From Corythucha ciliata (lineage: Eukaryota; Arthropoda; Insecta; Hemiptera; Tingidae): a stretch of DNA of 64,000 bases. The translations under genes and the position numbers were made by a program. The stretch is from positions 20,460,001-20,524,000 of the forward strand of contig CM075943.1 in assembly GCA_038030265.1 (NCBI GenBank). Reading direction: 5' to 3'. Positions 45,189 to 56,981 of this stretch are shown here, piece by piece. Each line of letters opens with the position of its first letter. The first letter of the stretch is position 1. Below the pieces are notes generated by a model. The model was given only the letters and a program-made list of their open reading frames with translations. It was not told where the DNA came from and did no database searches.

Positions 45189-47030
45189 TCAAGTTGGGAC
45201 AGGTACAAAATCCCATTGAGATCTATTGTGGCTCGTGCAGATGTCCATGACTATAGGTTTGTTGAGAGAGCTCTCTGAAGCGGTCAAACAAGTGCCGGCA
45301 GCCAAATTATACACAGGAGCCCGATTTGATCGACGGTGTTTCCACTCTTGCGTACCCCCCATTTCGTGGCATTTGCCCAGGCGCGGGGCTGCTGTATCTT
45401 CGGCGTCTAGGCACAGGTACTGCGATAGTTTCAATTCACCGTGGTCAGTTTCCCACCAGATTTGATTTTTGACGCGAAGACAGGTCCTGAGAATTAGTTT
45501 AGAGCCTTTGGTCTTGACGTCTTTCTCACTCGCGACGCACAGATTGGTGCCGGACAGGCGGATTTGATAGTGTCCGATGAAGGAGCGAGTTCCAAATTTA
45601 TGAGGTTGGTACACGGCGTTGGCTTTAGCCTGGGCTTCTTTTTTCGAATCGGTTGGGAGGGAGAGCTCGGGATAGACATTTTTGAGGTACCACGAAAATG
45701 GTTTACAGTTGAGTTTCTTTCTTAGCTCAATACGTGAAGAGATGTCACCGTAGGAGACTTTGTTAGCACCGGGCCTCATTTTGTAAAAGTTGTCTTTATA
45801 CTCATCCATCCATACATTGGCAACTCTCAGAGAATTTCTAAGCATTGTATCTTCACCATCGGGTGATCCGTATGGTCGTCGTTTCCTGAAAACATGACCC
45901 ACTCTCGAACATGGAATGATTTCAATTGAGCCACCGCATTGCCAGATTCTGAAAGACAATTCAAGATTCTCTCCACCCCAGATATTCATGCCGGGATCAT
46001 ATTTACCCATGGCGATGAAATATTGGCGCCAAATGGCGAATAATCCCCCTGCCATCGTGGGAGAAGTAATCGGTCGGACGAAATCCTCTTCGGTTTTGAG
46101 AAGAGAGTTCGGAACGTTGACCCATTTAAAATGAAGTCCCCAGTTGAACCCACCTCTGACGATTGGCGAAGATGTATAATCGAAAGTGTCAGCGTTGACA
46201 ATGTCAATGATAGGCGTGACGACTGTTGTGGTGTTTTGGGCGACGCGTGTTAAAAGTGGCTCGAGCCAACCCTTGTTGACTTCGACGTGACTATCGAGGA
46301 AGACGAGCACGTCGCCTATGGCCAAATTGGCACCGAATATCCGGGCTCGAATGAGTCCTTCGCGAGTCGGCGTTCGAAACAGTTTTACTCGATCGTCCAA
46401 ATTGGCATCGATGTACAGTTGGACTGTTTCGTGGAGACTCTCTAAATCACTGAAATCGTCTACGAGGATGATTTCCTTTAGGAGAGCTTTGGGTGTTCTA
46501 TCAAGGATACTATGAAGAGAGCGAACAAGTGTGTCAAACTGCTCGTTGTAAAAACAAATGACGATGCTCGCGCTGGGCAATTTGGAGGGGAAAGTAGCAT
46601 TTTTGCATAATTTGTGCCTTGTGTCGGGAATAGGCCTGTGATAATCCAGGTTTTTGCTAACGAGGGCGTTGAAGCCATGCAATCGGTAACCATCGTCCCT
46701 GAATTTAAGATCTTCTACGTTCCTTACCAGACCGATTTCGTCAGGATCGCCGCTTTTCACAAGGGGGACGGGCTCCAATTTTTGACGAATAATCGCGTCC
46801 TTGTCCCGGAAAATTGAATTGCTTGAAGCAAAATATTTCTGCTTGGCTCTCTGCCTGCTCTTATCGTTGTCTTCATACGGCAGTAATACATCTCGGGCAT
46901 TTGTAGTGACTACCTGAGAATTGAGGGCGGCGTTCTCATAGGAAAATCTCGTGTACAAGTTTATGCTCAATAGTATGTAGCTGACAATCATACCCACGGC
47001 GAAATAAGCGCATTTTTCCAGCCTCATCAT
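45189..47030 (-). CDS. GALNT11: Polypeptide GalNAc-transferase, GALNT11-like
   Basis: Transfers GalNAc from UDP-GalNAc to Ser/Thr to start mucin-type O-glycans; Golgi type II membrane enzyme. The 613-residue frame is uninterrupted. Residues 7-29 form the signal anchor, followed by a stem to about 150. The GT27 catalytic domain runs from SIVICFYNEQF (155-165) through EIILVDDFSD, the metal site DSH (246-248), VRGGFNWGLHFKW, TSPTMAGGLFAI, WGGENLELSFRIW (351-363) and GHVFRKRRPYGSP (H379). A ricin-type lectin domain occupies about 485-611, with CLD (540-542) and QxW-like motifs. Wording of these blocks is closest to GALNT11 and fly Pgant35A. The usual C after DSH is V here (DSHVEVN). There is no intron, which may reflect a retrocopy or ancestral loss; no poly-A tail or target duplication was seen. 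Start chosen for the TM anchor right after it. Confidence 0.97.
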   Translation of the reverse strand: MMRLEKCAYFAVGMIVSYILLSINLYTRFSYENAALNSQVVTTNARDVLLPYEDNDKSRQRAKQKYFASSNSIFRDKDAIIRQKLEPVPLVKSGDPDEIGLVRNVEDLKFRDDGYRLHGFNALVSKNLDYHRPIPDTRHKLCKNATFPSKLPSASIVICFYNEQFDTLVRSLHSILDRTPKALLKEIILVDDFSDLESLHETVQLYIDANLDDRVKLFRTPTREGLIRARIFGANLAIGDVLVFLDSHVEVNKGWLEPLLTRVAQNTTTVVTPIIDIVNADTFDYTSSPIVRGGFNWGLHFKWVNVPNSLLKTEEDFVRPITSPTMAGGLFAIWRQYFIAMGKYDPGMNIWGGENLELSFRIWQCGGSIEIIPCSRVGHVFRKRRPYGSPDGEDTMLRNSLRVANVWMDEYKDNFYKMRPGANKVSYGDISSRIELRKKLNCKPFSWYLKNVYPELSLPTDSKKEAQAKANAVYQPHKFGTRSFIGHYQIRLSGTNLCVASEKDVKTKGSKLILRTCLRVKNQIWWETDHGELKLSQYLCLDAEDTAAPRLGKCHEMGGTQEWKHRRSNRAPVYNLAAGTCLTASESSLNKPIVMDICTSHNRSQWDFVPVPT

Positions 47031-49154
47031 TTTGAAATTATTTACATTGAAACACTCTCACTCTTACTTGACATTTAACTCTTCACTATCACATTGCTAT
47101 CTAGTCTAGTCTTTATTTGAAGGTCGTAGTTCAAAAAACAGGTCAGTTGGCCGCGGTGAGAAGGGGAATCGGCCGCCGAGAGGACGCAGACGCAAGAAAA
47201 CGAGAAACGAGCTTTTTCCAGTTGTTGGCGAACTCTCGAAAGGGTTGTAGTTGGTGGATTTTGTCGTGAAATCTGTTCTCTATCTCTAGCGGAGGTGTTT
47301 TTGACAAGGTGATTACGGGGGTGCTTCGCAATCATAGTTCCGTTTTTTTTTCTATTTCCTTGTCATCGCATTCATGAGTGCTTCAAACAAAGCCGTGTCA
47401 CGATTGAACCGCTTTTCTATTTTAGTTCTACTTTGTGATTGCACTCTCCTGAAAGCCTGACGAGGAGACTCAACTTCACCCTCCTAGGTATGAATCTCTA
47501 CGTTTATTATCGTTAATTTTGATATATTTATTTATGCTATTCATGTATTCCTCACCCATGCGTCTGAAAAGCGTGGATTTATACGTAGTTTGTTTTGTGT
47601 CAAGTTGCCCAATTCACGTAACCTTCTACGACATTGAGTAACTTGCCCCTTCTACATCACATCTAATTAGATATACTGGGCGTCCCGAAATGCTTTTCTT
47701 CTGCAGCACTTTCTCCTCTCTGGACCCTGAACTCTATTCCGTTATTCAAAGTGTTAAACGTCTCAGGAGTCAGGCTTCCAAACCGCATTGGTCTTGGTCA
47801 TAGTACAGAACTTCGTGTTCGTATTTATTTGAAAGCGAAGAAAGTGAGCATAATAAATGAGAGCGAGTAGTATACTGGACTCAAACATAACTCTCTCTCT
47901 CTCTATTGTTAAATATTCAAAGAAGCATTAATTGCGTTTTTTTCGTTTCCCGTGTCGATTCAGGGGATGTAATCCCCATAGGTAGGACAGAGGAGTTCAT
48001 TTCCCCATAGGAAAAATTCTATCGCCATCCCCCCTTCTCGTCCATTTCGTACCACTAATATTCTGTGTGCAAGACTTCTTAATTATTGCTCTGTGTACGT
48101 CTTTGCTTAATCTCATTTGCTACGTAGATTCCTATCAAATTTTTCGTGTTCTAGTGAATTTAATTAATTAGGAGTCCGAATACAAAACAAAATGGGTAGG
48201 ATTAAATCTTTTTGTTAGCAAATGTAAAATTAATTGGCGAAAATGTAAGAGCACAATAGCAGCACTATGTCCGTACTTGGCGTTGATGAATTCAAGAGTG
48301 ATTTCATTCCTCTACTCCTTTCAAACACAATGAGATAGAGATGTTCAAAAATCTTGTCAACAATTGGCGCCTCGGAGGCGTTTTATGTTATCCTAAAGTT
48401 CACGTTATTTATCACAAAATAATTAAAATTATTCGAGGGCCGTATCACTTGTCATCATCTAGCTAAAATGTTTGAAGGGGCTTACCCCTGAGTTCAAGTC
48501 TCCCCCCCCCCATCTAGGCACACGTTTTCATAGTAGGCACACTTATGAAATCTTGATTTTCCACTGATTCGAAGCAATGGATTTTCAGTCCATCTGACTT
48601 GGAGAATTGAAGCGTTGCAGGTGTTCAGCGAATGGGGAACTTGCACATTTTTCAAGCATTGGTGATTCTTGAAGAGGGCTCTTCCACAAGACTATTGCTC
48701 ACATTAAACATTCAAATCAATCAAGTATTTTTTTAAAGCGAATTTTTTAAAAATTTTGAGTGGGAGCTTGGTTACGTCAAAGGTTAATGGATGGTGTTGG
48801 AAGAGGGGGGTAAGACAAATTTTCAGGGGGACAATTTTTATTGTTATTTGTAAACAAATAATGTTAGAGTTACCTCACATGCTTCACAAGTGACTATTGA
48901 CGTCATTTCCCCTCGCATCATCCATTCCCTCTTGAAGAACTTTGAAATTTATTTAGAAATCACCAGTTGCACCAATCGGGCTGCAACTACCGTTGATATA
49001 TTTCTGTCCATGTGTCAATTCACCAGAATACTTTTCTCCCAAATCGGGCATTCATGCAAGTTCCCCATTGTGTGACTGAATATCAACCCCCGGATCAAAT
49101 CCGAGTCTTCTCGAGGCAACTTCGCAGCTAAAATATAGAAAATACCCGGTCCCT
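47031..49154. other. GALNT upstream region, no gene seen
   Basis: The GALNT promoter should lie in the first few hundred bases (GC-richer 47150-47330). The rest is AT-rich without repeats of the A-D families. A short (CT)n run lies at 47889-47904. Confidence 0.45.
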
Positions 49155-49292
49155 GGGGACCTATTCTCTAACTCCGAAGCAATAGCTTTTTCGCAGTCAC
49201 ATGTTTATTTCATTAATTTTCTTCAAACAAATGAATGAAATAGACACATGGCTGGCGAAAAAAATATTGCTGTTGTTAGAGAATAGGCCCCC
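49155..49292. mobile_element. MITE, CCTATTCTCTAACA family, copy 2
   Basis: 138-bp palindrome from GGGGACCTATTCTCTAACT to AGAGAATAGGCCCC. The interior (CTTCAAACAAATGAATGAAA, ATAGACACATGG) matches 56855-56981. Confidence 0.8.
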
Positions 49293-49799
49293 TGTTTCTT
49301 TAAACGTTGGTCTCCCACGGAAGAGCGACGGCGAAGAGATCAAAGGAGTAAAAAAAAGGAAGAATCCTTCGTCGCAAAATTTATTACTGTCCAGACCGGT
49401 TTCGACCAACCTCTGTGGTCATCATCTGTGGACTATATACCTGTTTCTTTAGGTCAGGGCTGGCCTACCTTTTTTGGTCGTGGGCCAAAACCCGAAGAAC
49501 TCAGGCGGGCCATCCATCCTCGCACCCCCTCCCCCAAGTCGAGCACAACACTTAAATCTTATTGTTAGCGAAAGGCCGCGGCCGTGACGCTCTGAATAAA
49601 ATGTACTTGGGGCCTTTTCAATAACTTCAACAAGATAAGTTAACCATAGTTTAATAGCGTTTTCCATTTGCACAAAAAATGTGTCCTGGGGCAGCTCAAT
49701 GCAGTGCCGGCCTTAGACATTTGGCGCTCCCGGGCGAATCTTGTACCAACGCCTCCGTAAAGTTGCGTTCAGGAGCCGCGACTTAGCATCTTTCTCCAC

Positions 49800-51240
49800 A
49801 CTTCATCACACATTCCCAATTAGCGATTTGCCTCCTTTTTAGACACGAATTAGCGATTTATCACCTTTTCAGCCGTGAATTAGCGATTTTTCTTGCAACG
49901 AATTTGTGTTTTTCTTGATTTGAGTCGCTAATGAGCTATTTTACCCGAGAATTAGAGCTATTTTTTTTAATTTTAGCCACGAAGTTGTCTCCGGAAACCT
50001 CGACTTGCCATTTACTCAATTTATTTCTGTGAAACAGCAAATGTTCCCAATTTAACCCCATAAATAGCCATTTTTCTTTATTTCAGCCGTGGAGTTTCAC
50101 CTAAATTTTTTTCCCCCAATTTTTCGCTGCGTATTAACGTTTTTTCTGGATTGTATCCGCGACTTGGCGCATTATCCTAATTTAGCCGTAAATTAGCGAT
50201 TTTCTTCACTTTCAGTTACGAAGTCACCTTCAGAAGCTGCAAATGGGCGTTTCCTCCATTTTAACGGGGAATTAGCGGTTTTTCCACACGTCAGCGCTTC
50301 TTCTCAATTTTATCGGTGAATTACCGATTTTCCCCCGTTTAAGCCGCGGATTAGCGATTGGTTGTCATTTTAGCGATTTTTCACAATTTTAGCTGTGAAT
50401 TAGCGGTTTATTTAAATTTTGCAGTGAATTCGTGTTTTTCCCGGTTTCAGCCGATAATTAGCGATTTTTCTCAATTTCATCCATGAATTAGCAATTTTAC
50501 TTACTGTTAGCTGCAAATAAGCGATTTGTTTCACTTTTAGCTATGAATTAGCGTTTTTTCGCTATTCGCGCTTGTTTTTAATTTTAATTAGGTCTGTTCC
50601 ATTGTTTCGCGAGTGCTACACTATTGAAGAAAATCATCTGGTTTCTTTCAATTTTTCAGAATAAGTCAATGAAGTCACATGGTTTTCTACACTAGTGTAG
50701 CACTAGCAAAACAATGGAACGGACCTTTTATTTTTTTAAAATACAATTTATTCTCCTTCTTAGCCGTGAATACGTGATTTTATCCGCTTTCCCCAATTTT
50801 ACCCATGAATTAGCACTTTTTCTTAATTTTCCCCGCATGAATTAGCGCTTTTTTCAGATTAAGTGTTCTGAATAAGCCGAGAATTCGTGTTTTCGTAATT
50901 GTAGGCGTGATTTAGCGCTTTTTCTCAAAACCATTGGTGAATTATCGATTTTTCACTATTTTATCCGTTAAATAGCGTGTTTCGAAATTTTAAACGCGAA
51001 TTACTGTTTATCCCAGTTTATCCGCGATTCTAGAGCTTTTCCCCAATTTTAACCGAGAAGTAACGTCTAACCTCGCGAATTAGCTACGTATTTTCGTGAC
51101 TTGGCACTTATTCTCACTTCTGTCCGTGAACCAGTTATTCTTCTCAATTATTTCAGGCGTGAATTAGCCATATATCTCAATTTCAGCCCCAAATTAGCGT
51201 TATTTTCAATTTTAGCCTGGATTAAGGGGGCACTAGCGGG
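49800..51240 (-). repeat. Family A array inside hAT-like element
   Basis: The longest A array, some forty diverged units broken by the MITE at 50590-50726. Minus-strand reading is GCTAATTCGCGGCTAAAAT-type. Confidence 0.85.
50590..50726. mobile_element. Palindromic MITE, AGGTCYGTTCCATTG ends
   Basis: 137 bp inside the family A array: AGGTCTGTTCCATTGTTTCG on the left and its complement CAAAACAATGGAACGGACCT on the right. GTGCTACAC/GTGTAGCAC extends the stem. Confidence 0.88.
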
Positions 51241-51426
51241 GGATTAGGCGACCACAAGGAGGCGTGAATAGTAGCGTTTTCCATTTGCACAAAAATCCGA
51301 GGGGCGCCAAAATCCAACATTAAAAATTATAATTTACTTCTGTAGGCCACGGGCGTGCCATCGTGAAAGGCTTAGCGGGCTACTTCTAGGCCCGCGGGCC
51401 CTGGGTTGGCCAACCCTGCTTTAGAT

Positions 51427-52139
51427 CCTTAAAATTGAGAAGGCGCACTTATGTGCTTATAGGGTTACCCTAATTATGTCATAATTATGGCTAATTATGT
51501 CCCGGGCAAGGTCATCCCGGGACGCATTTAGTCCCGGGTTCCGTTCTCAGTAGCTCGTACCCAGGTAGAGAACCTTTAAAACACAGGAACGGCAATACGC
51601 CATCTTTGGCCCCTCGGCCTTCAGTGGTAACTCTATGGAAGTTCCCTGGCTTGGCTATTTCTAAAATCAACTTCACATGTTGGGCTTTTGTGGAAACCCG
51701 GTTTAGCCCCATCTTCTTAGGCCCATTTTCAGCAACTAAATTGATCTCGTTTAAATTTGATCGTGATTAGTTGCCAATAACGACCCATATGATCATATGA
51801 ATTCTGATACAATTGTTTACACTGTAATCGTGATTATGTAGCTGTTGATCTTGGTTTAAGAAGTTGGTGAGATCGGGCCTTAAACTCCAATTTCGCGGAT
51901 TTACCACCCTCAAAATCACAAATTTCGTGGATTTCATTCTCTCCGAAAAACCTCCGCCCTATACGGCCCCTCGTAATGTTCTTTCCTGAGACATAATGGT
52001 AATCGAGTCTCAAAGAATGACTGTCAATGGTGAAAAAATGGTCAATTTCCCCCATGAGTGCGCCGACGATCGTGGCCACGAATTTGTCGCTTCTACTAGG
52101 CTATTTAAACAGCAGACCATCATATGAACTTCACACAGC
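51427..52139. other. Intergenic, few family C units
   Basis: Two or three family C-like units at 51885-51950. Sequence 51480-51560 contains CCCGGG-rich words (CCCGGGCAAGG, CCCGGGACGC, GTCCCGGGTTCC). No gene seen. Confidence 0.4.
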
Positions 52140-52790
52140 TCGAAATTATCTGTATTACACTGGCTAATCCCTCTACATTAACCATCCCAAAATAAACAAA
52201 TACTTTCAATTTGCGTCTTTAAAATGGCAAATCTGACAATTTGCACCCTAAAACCTACCAAATTATCCGGCCATTCATGCCCCATATTTCACTAACCTAC
52301 GCAATATTAGGCTATAAATAGCCAAACTGGAAACGCATACCATTAAAATAGCCAACCAGGGGAAAAATTTACTATTCGCGCTTAATAAATGCCTAAATTG
52401 AATGGTTTGCACTCTAAAATCGACTAAACTGAGACCATTCGCGCCCTGAGAAAGTCACATCAACTATTCACGATTAAAAGTTGGCAAATCTGACGCAATT
52501 TCACACTAAAAATGGCTAAACTGACGATGCGTGTCATGAAAATGTCTAAACGGACGATATTCGATGCCCTGAAAATGGCAAAAGCTCTGACATTCGCGCT
52601 CTAAACATGACAAAACTGACCATTTGCTCCTTAAGAATAGCCAACTACGCTATGGCAACGGTTCGTGCCATAAAGCATGCAAATCCGACTCACTTGGCCC
52701 TAGAAATGGCTAAACTGACGATTCGTGCCTTGAAAATTCGTAAACTGACTATTTGCGCCCCAAAAATAGCCTAACTGTGTGATACATGAA
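52140..52790 (+). repeat. Family B array
   Basis: About twenty diverged units (ATTCGCGCCCTGAAAATGGC type). Confidence 0.75.
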
Positions 52791-53330
52791 GAGAAACGGC
52801 AAACACCCGTCGAGGACCGCGACGATGTTGGTTTTTGGAACGATTTTGTCTTTAGTTTGGTGGTTAATCTCGCGTTTCGCGGGTTTGACGTCCCTTATTG
52901 AAACCACATTTCTCGAAATTGGTCGGAGAAAACCCAATTTAGCAGGTTTTTTGCCTACCAAAACCAACAGGTAGCATGGGGAAATTTTCTCGCCGAAAAA
53001 GCCAACTTCATTGAGACGTATCTTGTTTTGTTCCTTTTTGTCCCGGCATCTTTGGGATCTTTGAACATTTTTTCAGGATTTTTTTTTTTTAAATTTTGAG
53101 TTGCAACGGTAAATGTGCTAATTTGGTTTTATTAATTATAAATTGGTTTTATGGCAATTAGGCGCTAATTCTAGGCTTGAAATGAGAAAAATCCGCGTAA
53201 AAGAGTGCGAAAGTGCGAAGAATTGCTAATGCGCGGCTCACGGCTGAAATTGAGAAAAATTATCGGCTAAAATTAAAACAAAATCAAATTAGCGGCTATT
53301 TCATTTCAACGGAATTGAGTAATTAAACCC
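52791..53330. repeat. Mixed short family C and family A stretches
   Basis: Family C-like units at 52865-52960, then poly-T near 53085, then about five family A units at 53155-53330. Confidence 0.55.
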
Positions 53331-54839
53331 AGTTTCGCTGGACTGGTTCCTCGCGGGTTTGACTGAATTTGGAGCGTTTGACTACTTCTGCTTAGTTTGG
53401 GGGCGGGGGAGCTAAGTCCCTAAATCGGCCAATGGCCATCATCAGTAAAAGAAAGGTGCCAATTTTAATTACACGTGCATTTTGTACCAGTCCGAAACTG
53501 CCCCTATTTAAAAAAAACTACATGAAAGAATACTGATGAGATAAAAATCCAGACGTTTTCTATTAAGGGTAGAGCTTCCCAACAGGTATTTGCAGGCAGA
53601 AATTGAAGCTAAATCGCTTGCTTTTAAATTTGTATGTCGTGTGCTTAAGGCAAAGAACTCATGTATCATTGGATCACAATTATGGAAGCGGGGGAGAGGG
53701 GTTCCTAAGAATTCCGGAAAACATAATTTCTCTCGCACGCCATCGATGATCGCTGTTCTTAGTTCCGTCGACCGGCCCCCGCTATAAAAGGACGGAAGAC
53801 CCAATAGGGAGAGTGTGTAGATCATCATGTTCATTCTCGTTAACTGCTTGACTGCTCGTGCACGTCATTTTTTAATTACTTACTGGGGCTGAATTGTATC
53901 GTGTACAACAATTCAGTTCTTCGGAAAATTATAATAACTATGCATTTAATTGAAAACAAAAGGAAAATCATCTAACCAGAATTGAAGATATAGCCTGGCA
54001 AGTGGCAACTAGAACATCGTGACAATCGCCCGCTCCACCCAAGTCCTTATGTGAATTTATTTCTTGCTCCTATCCTTCCCTGGTAAACCTTTGAAACGAG
54101 TTATGACAGTTCATTAAACTTAACAAGAAGAAAGAGTTGGGAAATACGGATGGAATATTGGCGTGTAGTCCTCTGTTCTTTAAAACGCATCACTCTCCTG
54201 TTAATCGATCCTGGTGTTTCTCTGAAAAGAAGTTGGCAGTAGAACTTTCACTTTTGCATCGTTTGCTGTTTATTCAACAAAAGATATCTAGTCAGAAACT
54301 AATTAATTCGATCCCCCTCAAATCGCAAAAATTATCAAAAAGTTGAAATATAGAACTCCTGATCCAATCGAGTGACAGGTCTATTGAAAGATGCTGCAAA
54401 GGAGACCAAAAATGCATCCCACATGTGGGGTCCACATGCAACCGTGATCAATAGACGCCCTTTTATGACTAAATTTTGACAAAATAAAAAAAAACTCAAT
54501 AACTGTTGGTTAAGTACTTTTTTTTCAGCCTACAGTATACAGCCCTGAACAAGCGCTTCTTCAATCTCTGGCGACTTTAATTTGTGTGTCAACATCAAGT
54601 GTCACACTCATAATTATAGGAGAAGCCATCTTATTAGGGGGGGGGGGGTTCAAACCACAAAACCGGGTTTGAAGTTGCCAAAGGAGGGGAAGTTGAAGTT
54701 TGGAAGCTCCAAGCCATAGATAATTGGTCTTTTAGAACAGCGAAATCTGCGAATGTCGTTTTTATAGATGTCCGTGCGCCATGGAAATTAGTAATTGGTG
54801 TGTGAGGTGAAACCCCCTCAAAGAATAGCATTGTCTGAA
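53331..54839. other. Intergenic, no gene recognised
   Basis: Unique-looking sequence around 53400-54600. Frames at 53508-53834 lack recognisable domains. A G-run lies at 54638-54649. Confidence 0.4.
53783..53790 (+). promoter_or_regulatory. Strong TATA-box candidate
   Basis: TATAAAAG in a GC-rich setting (GGCCCCCGC before it, GACGGAAGACC after it), with AGATCATCATGTTC about 30-45 bases downstream. An ATG at 53827 opens a 21-codon frame (MFILVNCLTARAR...) that could be a short first exon. No downstream gene was identified. Confidence 0.35.
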
Positions 54840-55734
54840 AGAGCCAAATTCCCGAAACAGGAGTTTTAAGGCGGTAAACACGCGAAGGCCATTTTTTTAC
54901 GACTAAACTCCACCAAATTGGTCTTTCGAAGATCCAAACTCTCTAAATTGTGTTTTCAACGCACAGAACCATGCGAGAACGTTTAATTTTATCGAATAGC
55001 AAAACTATGGAAATTGGTTTTTGAAGAGCCGAAGGGTGCAAAAAGGGTTTGGGAGGAACCCAAGTTAGCGAATTTGAATTTTCTTAGAGGCAGACCCGCT
55101 CAATTGGTTCCTTGGAGGTCGGAACTCCACAAAGTTGTTTTTTTGAGAGAGCTAAACTTGCGAAATTGTTTTTATTCTCAACGACTAAAAATCGCCGCAA
55201 AAATGGATTTTGAAAGGGACAAACTCGTTAAATTGGTTTTATTCTGATCCGAATAACCGAAAACCAAATTTATTTTTTTTAAGAGCTAAATTTTGAAAAA
55301 TTTGGTTTTGTTCTTTTAAAGTGCGGGCCATGTAAAAATGGTTTTGAATGAGCCAGATCTTCCAAATTTCATTATTTATTGATAAAGCCGAACCGACCAA
55401 AACTGGCCAAATTGACTGCAAGACGAATCGTCAAAATGGTTTTAACAGAAAATTTTTTGTTTACACAGGAGCCAAACCTGTGTGACGTTACTCTATGAAA
55501 TGAGCAAAAACCATGGAAGTTTCAATTTCAGAGACGTGAAATCCGTGAAGTTGGCTTTTTTATTATGTATAACAAGAAGCCAATTCCACAAAATTGGTTT
55601 CTACTTGAGATCCGCAAAATTTAGTTTTTGAAATAGCCAAACCTAAGATTGATTGTTTTTAAGGAGCCAAAGGTGATATTGGTTTTGGAATTAGCCAAAA
55701 CAGCAAAATTTGGATTTTAAAAGAGACCAAGAGT
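54840..55734 (-). repeat. Family C array
   Basis: About twenty-five diverged units; plus-strand reading is CGAAATTGGTTTTTGAAGAG then CCAAA. Translation gives artefactual repetitive frames. Confidence 0.75.
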
Positions 55735-56180
55735 AAACGTGCTCATTTGTGGCTGAAATGGTAACTAACGCTAACGTGATAATTCGCGGCTCAGATTAAG
55801 AAATAATTCGCGACTAAAATTGATGAAAGGGGATAATTCACGGCTAAAATTGAGAAAAAGCGCTAATACGCTGCTGAAATTGAGTAAAAACGCTAGTTCG
55901 TGGTTACATTTTATAAAAACCGCTGATTCTCGATTAAAACTGAGAAAACCCGCGCGCTGATTCCTGGATAAAATCGAGATAAAAAGCTTATCCGCAGCTA
56001 AAATTCAGAAAAGGCGTTAGTCGCAGCTAGAGTTGATAAGAAACGCTCATTCGTGGACCGCTAATTCGGGGCTGAAGAAATTGAGTAAAAGCGCTAATTC
56101 GCGGGTAAAATTAGGTAATGATTCGCGGCTAAAACTAAGATAAGATTACGGCTGAAATGACTGAAAAAGCGCGGCTTGAC
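55735..56180 (+). repeat. Family A array
   Basis: About fourteen units; spacing of exactly 30 bp is easy to see here (CGCTAATACGCTG, CGCTAGTTCGTGG and so on). It directly follows the family C array. Confidence 0.85.
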
Positions 56181-56854
56181 GATTGGTATTGAACAGGAAG
56201 TTTGATTGAATTCGTTTCATTTTTGGTATTCTCTCATTAAAAAATTATGTACTTTGTTGGTCATTTTTTCTCTTTTCTTCAAGTTTTTCGTCCTCGCTTG
56301 TAAGTCAAGGCTCTGGCAACCGAAAGATGTAGACGTTGTCAACCTTCCCAAATCTACAGAATGGCACTATTATTCTGTCTGAATCCACCTCCTTCTTCAT
56401 GCGGTTGTCCCTCTGTAACTTCTCCTCTCCTTCTTCAATTCAGGAACTAATTAACCATTTTGCAGTCTTCTTTATTGGTCGAATTCATTTCGGGCACTAA
56501 CAGTGACACCTCCTGAACAATTGATTCCTTGCACCGCAAACGACACACCTCTTGTTTCCTCCTGGTGGTTGGCAACTCCTCATGGGTTGTAATTAGTTCC
56601 TGAATTGTTGAACGAGAGGAGAAGCTGCTATTCTTTGGTTGGCGTCAGTTAAACAGACAACAGGGAGAAAACATCTGCCAAAGTTCTAAAATGAACCTGA
56701 AGATATTGGGCGCATGAACCACAAGGCAACGACACAAAAGCGCGGTCTAGCCTTTAGTTTCAAGTAGCAGGTCAGCCTCAAGCATGACCTTCAGGCCCCA
56801 GGTCCAGCCTGCTCGCCTTTATGCGGCTTGGCTGGACGAAATAGCCCCGTAGGG
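56181..56854. other. Intergenic, no gene seen
   Basis: Less AT-rich 56440-56700, without recognisable coding signal. Confidence 0.4.
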
Positions 56855-56981
56855 AGGGGCATGTTCTCTATTACAAAGAAAAAACACTATGTTTTTCGTA
56901 GCGATGTTTGTTTGAAGAAAATGAATAAAATAGACATTTTGTTTCGAAAAAATATTACTTTCTTGTTGAAGAATAGCCCCC
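56855..56981. mobile_element. MITE, CCTATTCTCTAACA family, copy 3
   Basis: GGGGCATGTTCTCTATTACA on the left and TGAAGAATAGCCCC on the right. The interior (TTTGAAGAAAATGAATAAAA, TAGACAT) matches the 49155 copy. Confidence 0.75.

Larger units (their letters stand above)
49455..51418. mobile_element. Non-autonomous hAT-like element with 8-bp TSD
   Basis: The left end CAGGGCTGGCCTACC and inverted right end CAGGGTTGGCCAACC match at 12 of 15 positions. Flanks are CTTTAGGT (49447-49454) and CTTTAGAT (51419-51426), a 7-of-8 target duplication. The 1,964-bp body is mainly family A repeats with MITE fragments (TAGCGTTTTCCATTTGCACA at 49653 and 51267, and the palindrome at 50590). A second set of hAT-type bases, CAGTGCCGGCCTTAG at 49701, hints at yet another nested insertion. 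No transposase. Confidence 0.8.

Noticed and set aside
45226..46817. Plus-strand and other minus-strand frames over GALNT
   Set aside because: Shadows of the 613-codon GALNT frame.
53508..53834. 108-codon minus-strand gene
   Set aside because: No domain or splice support; it runs opposite to the TATA-box candidate.
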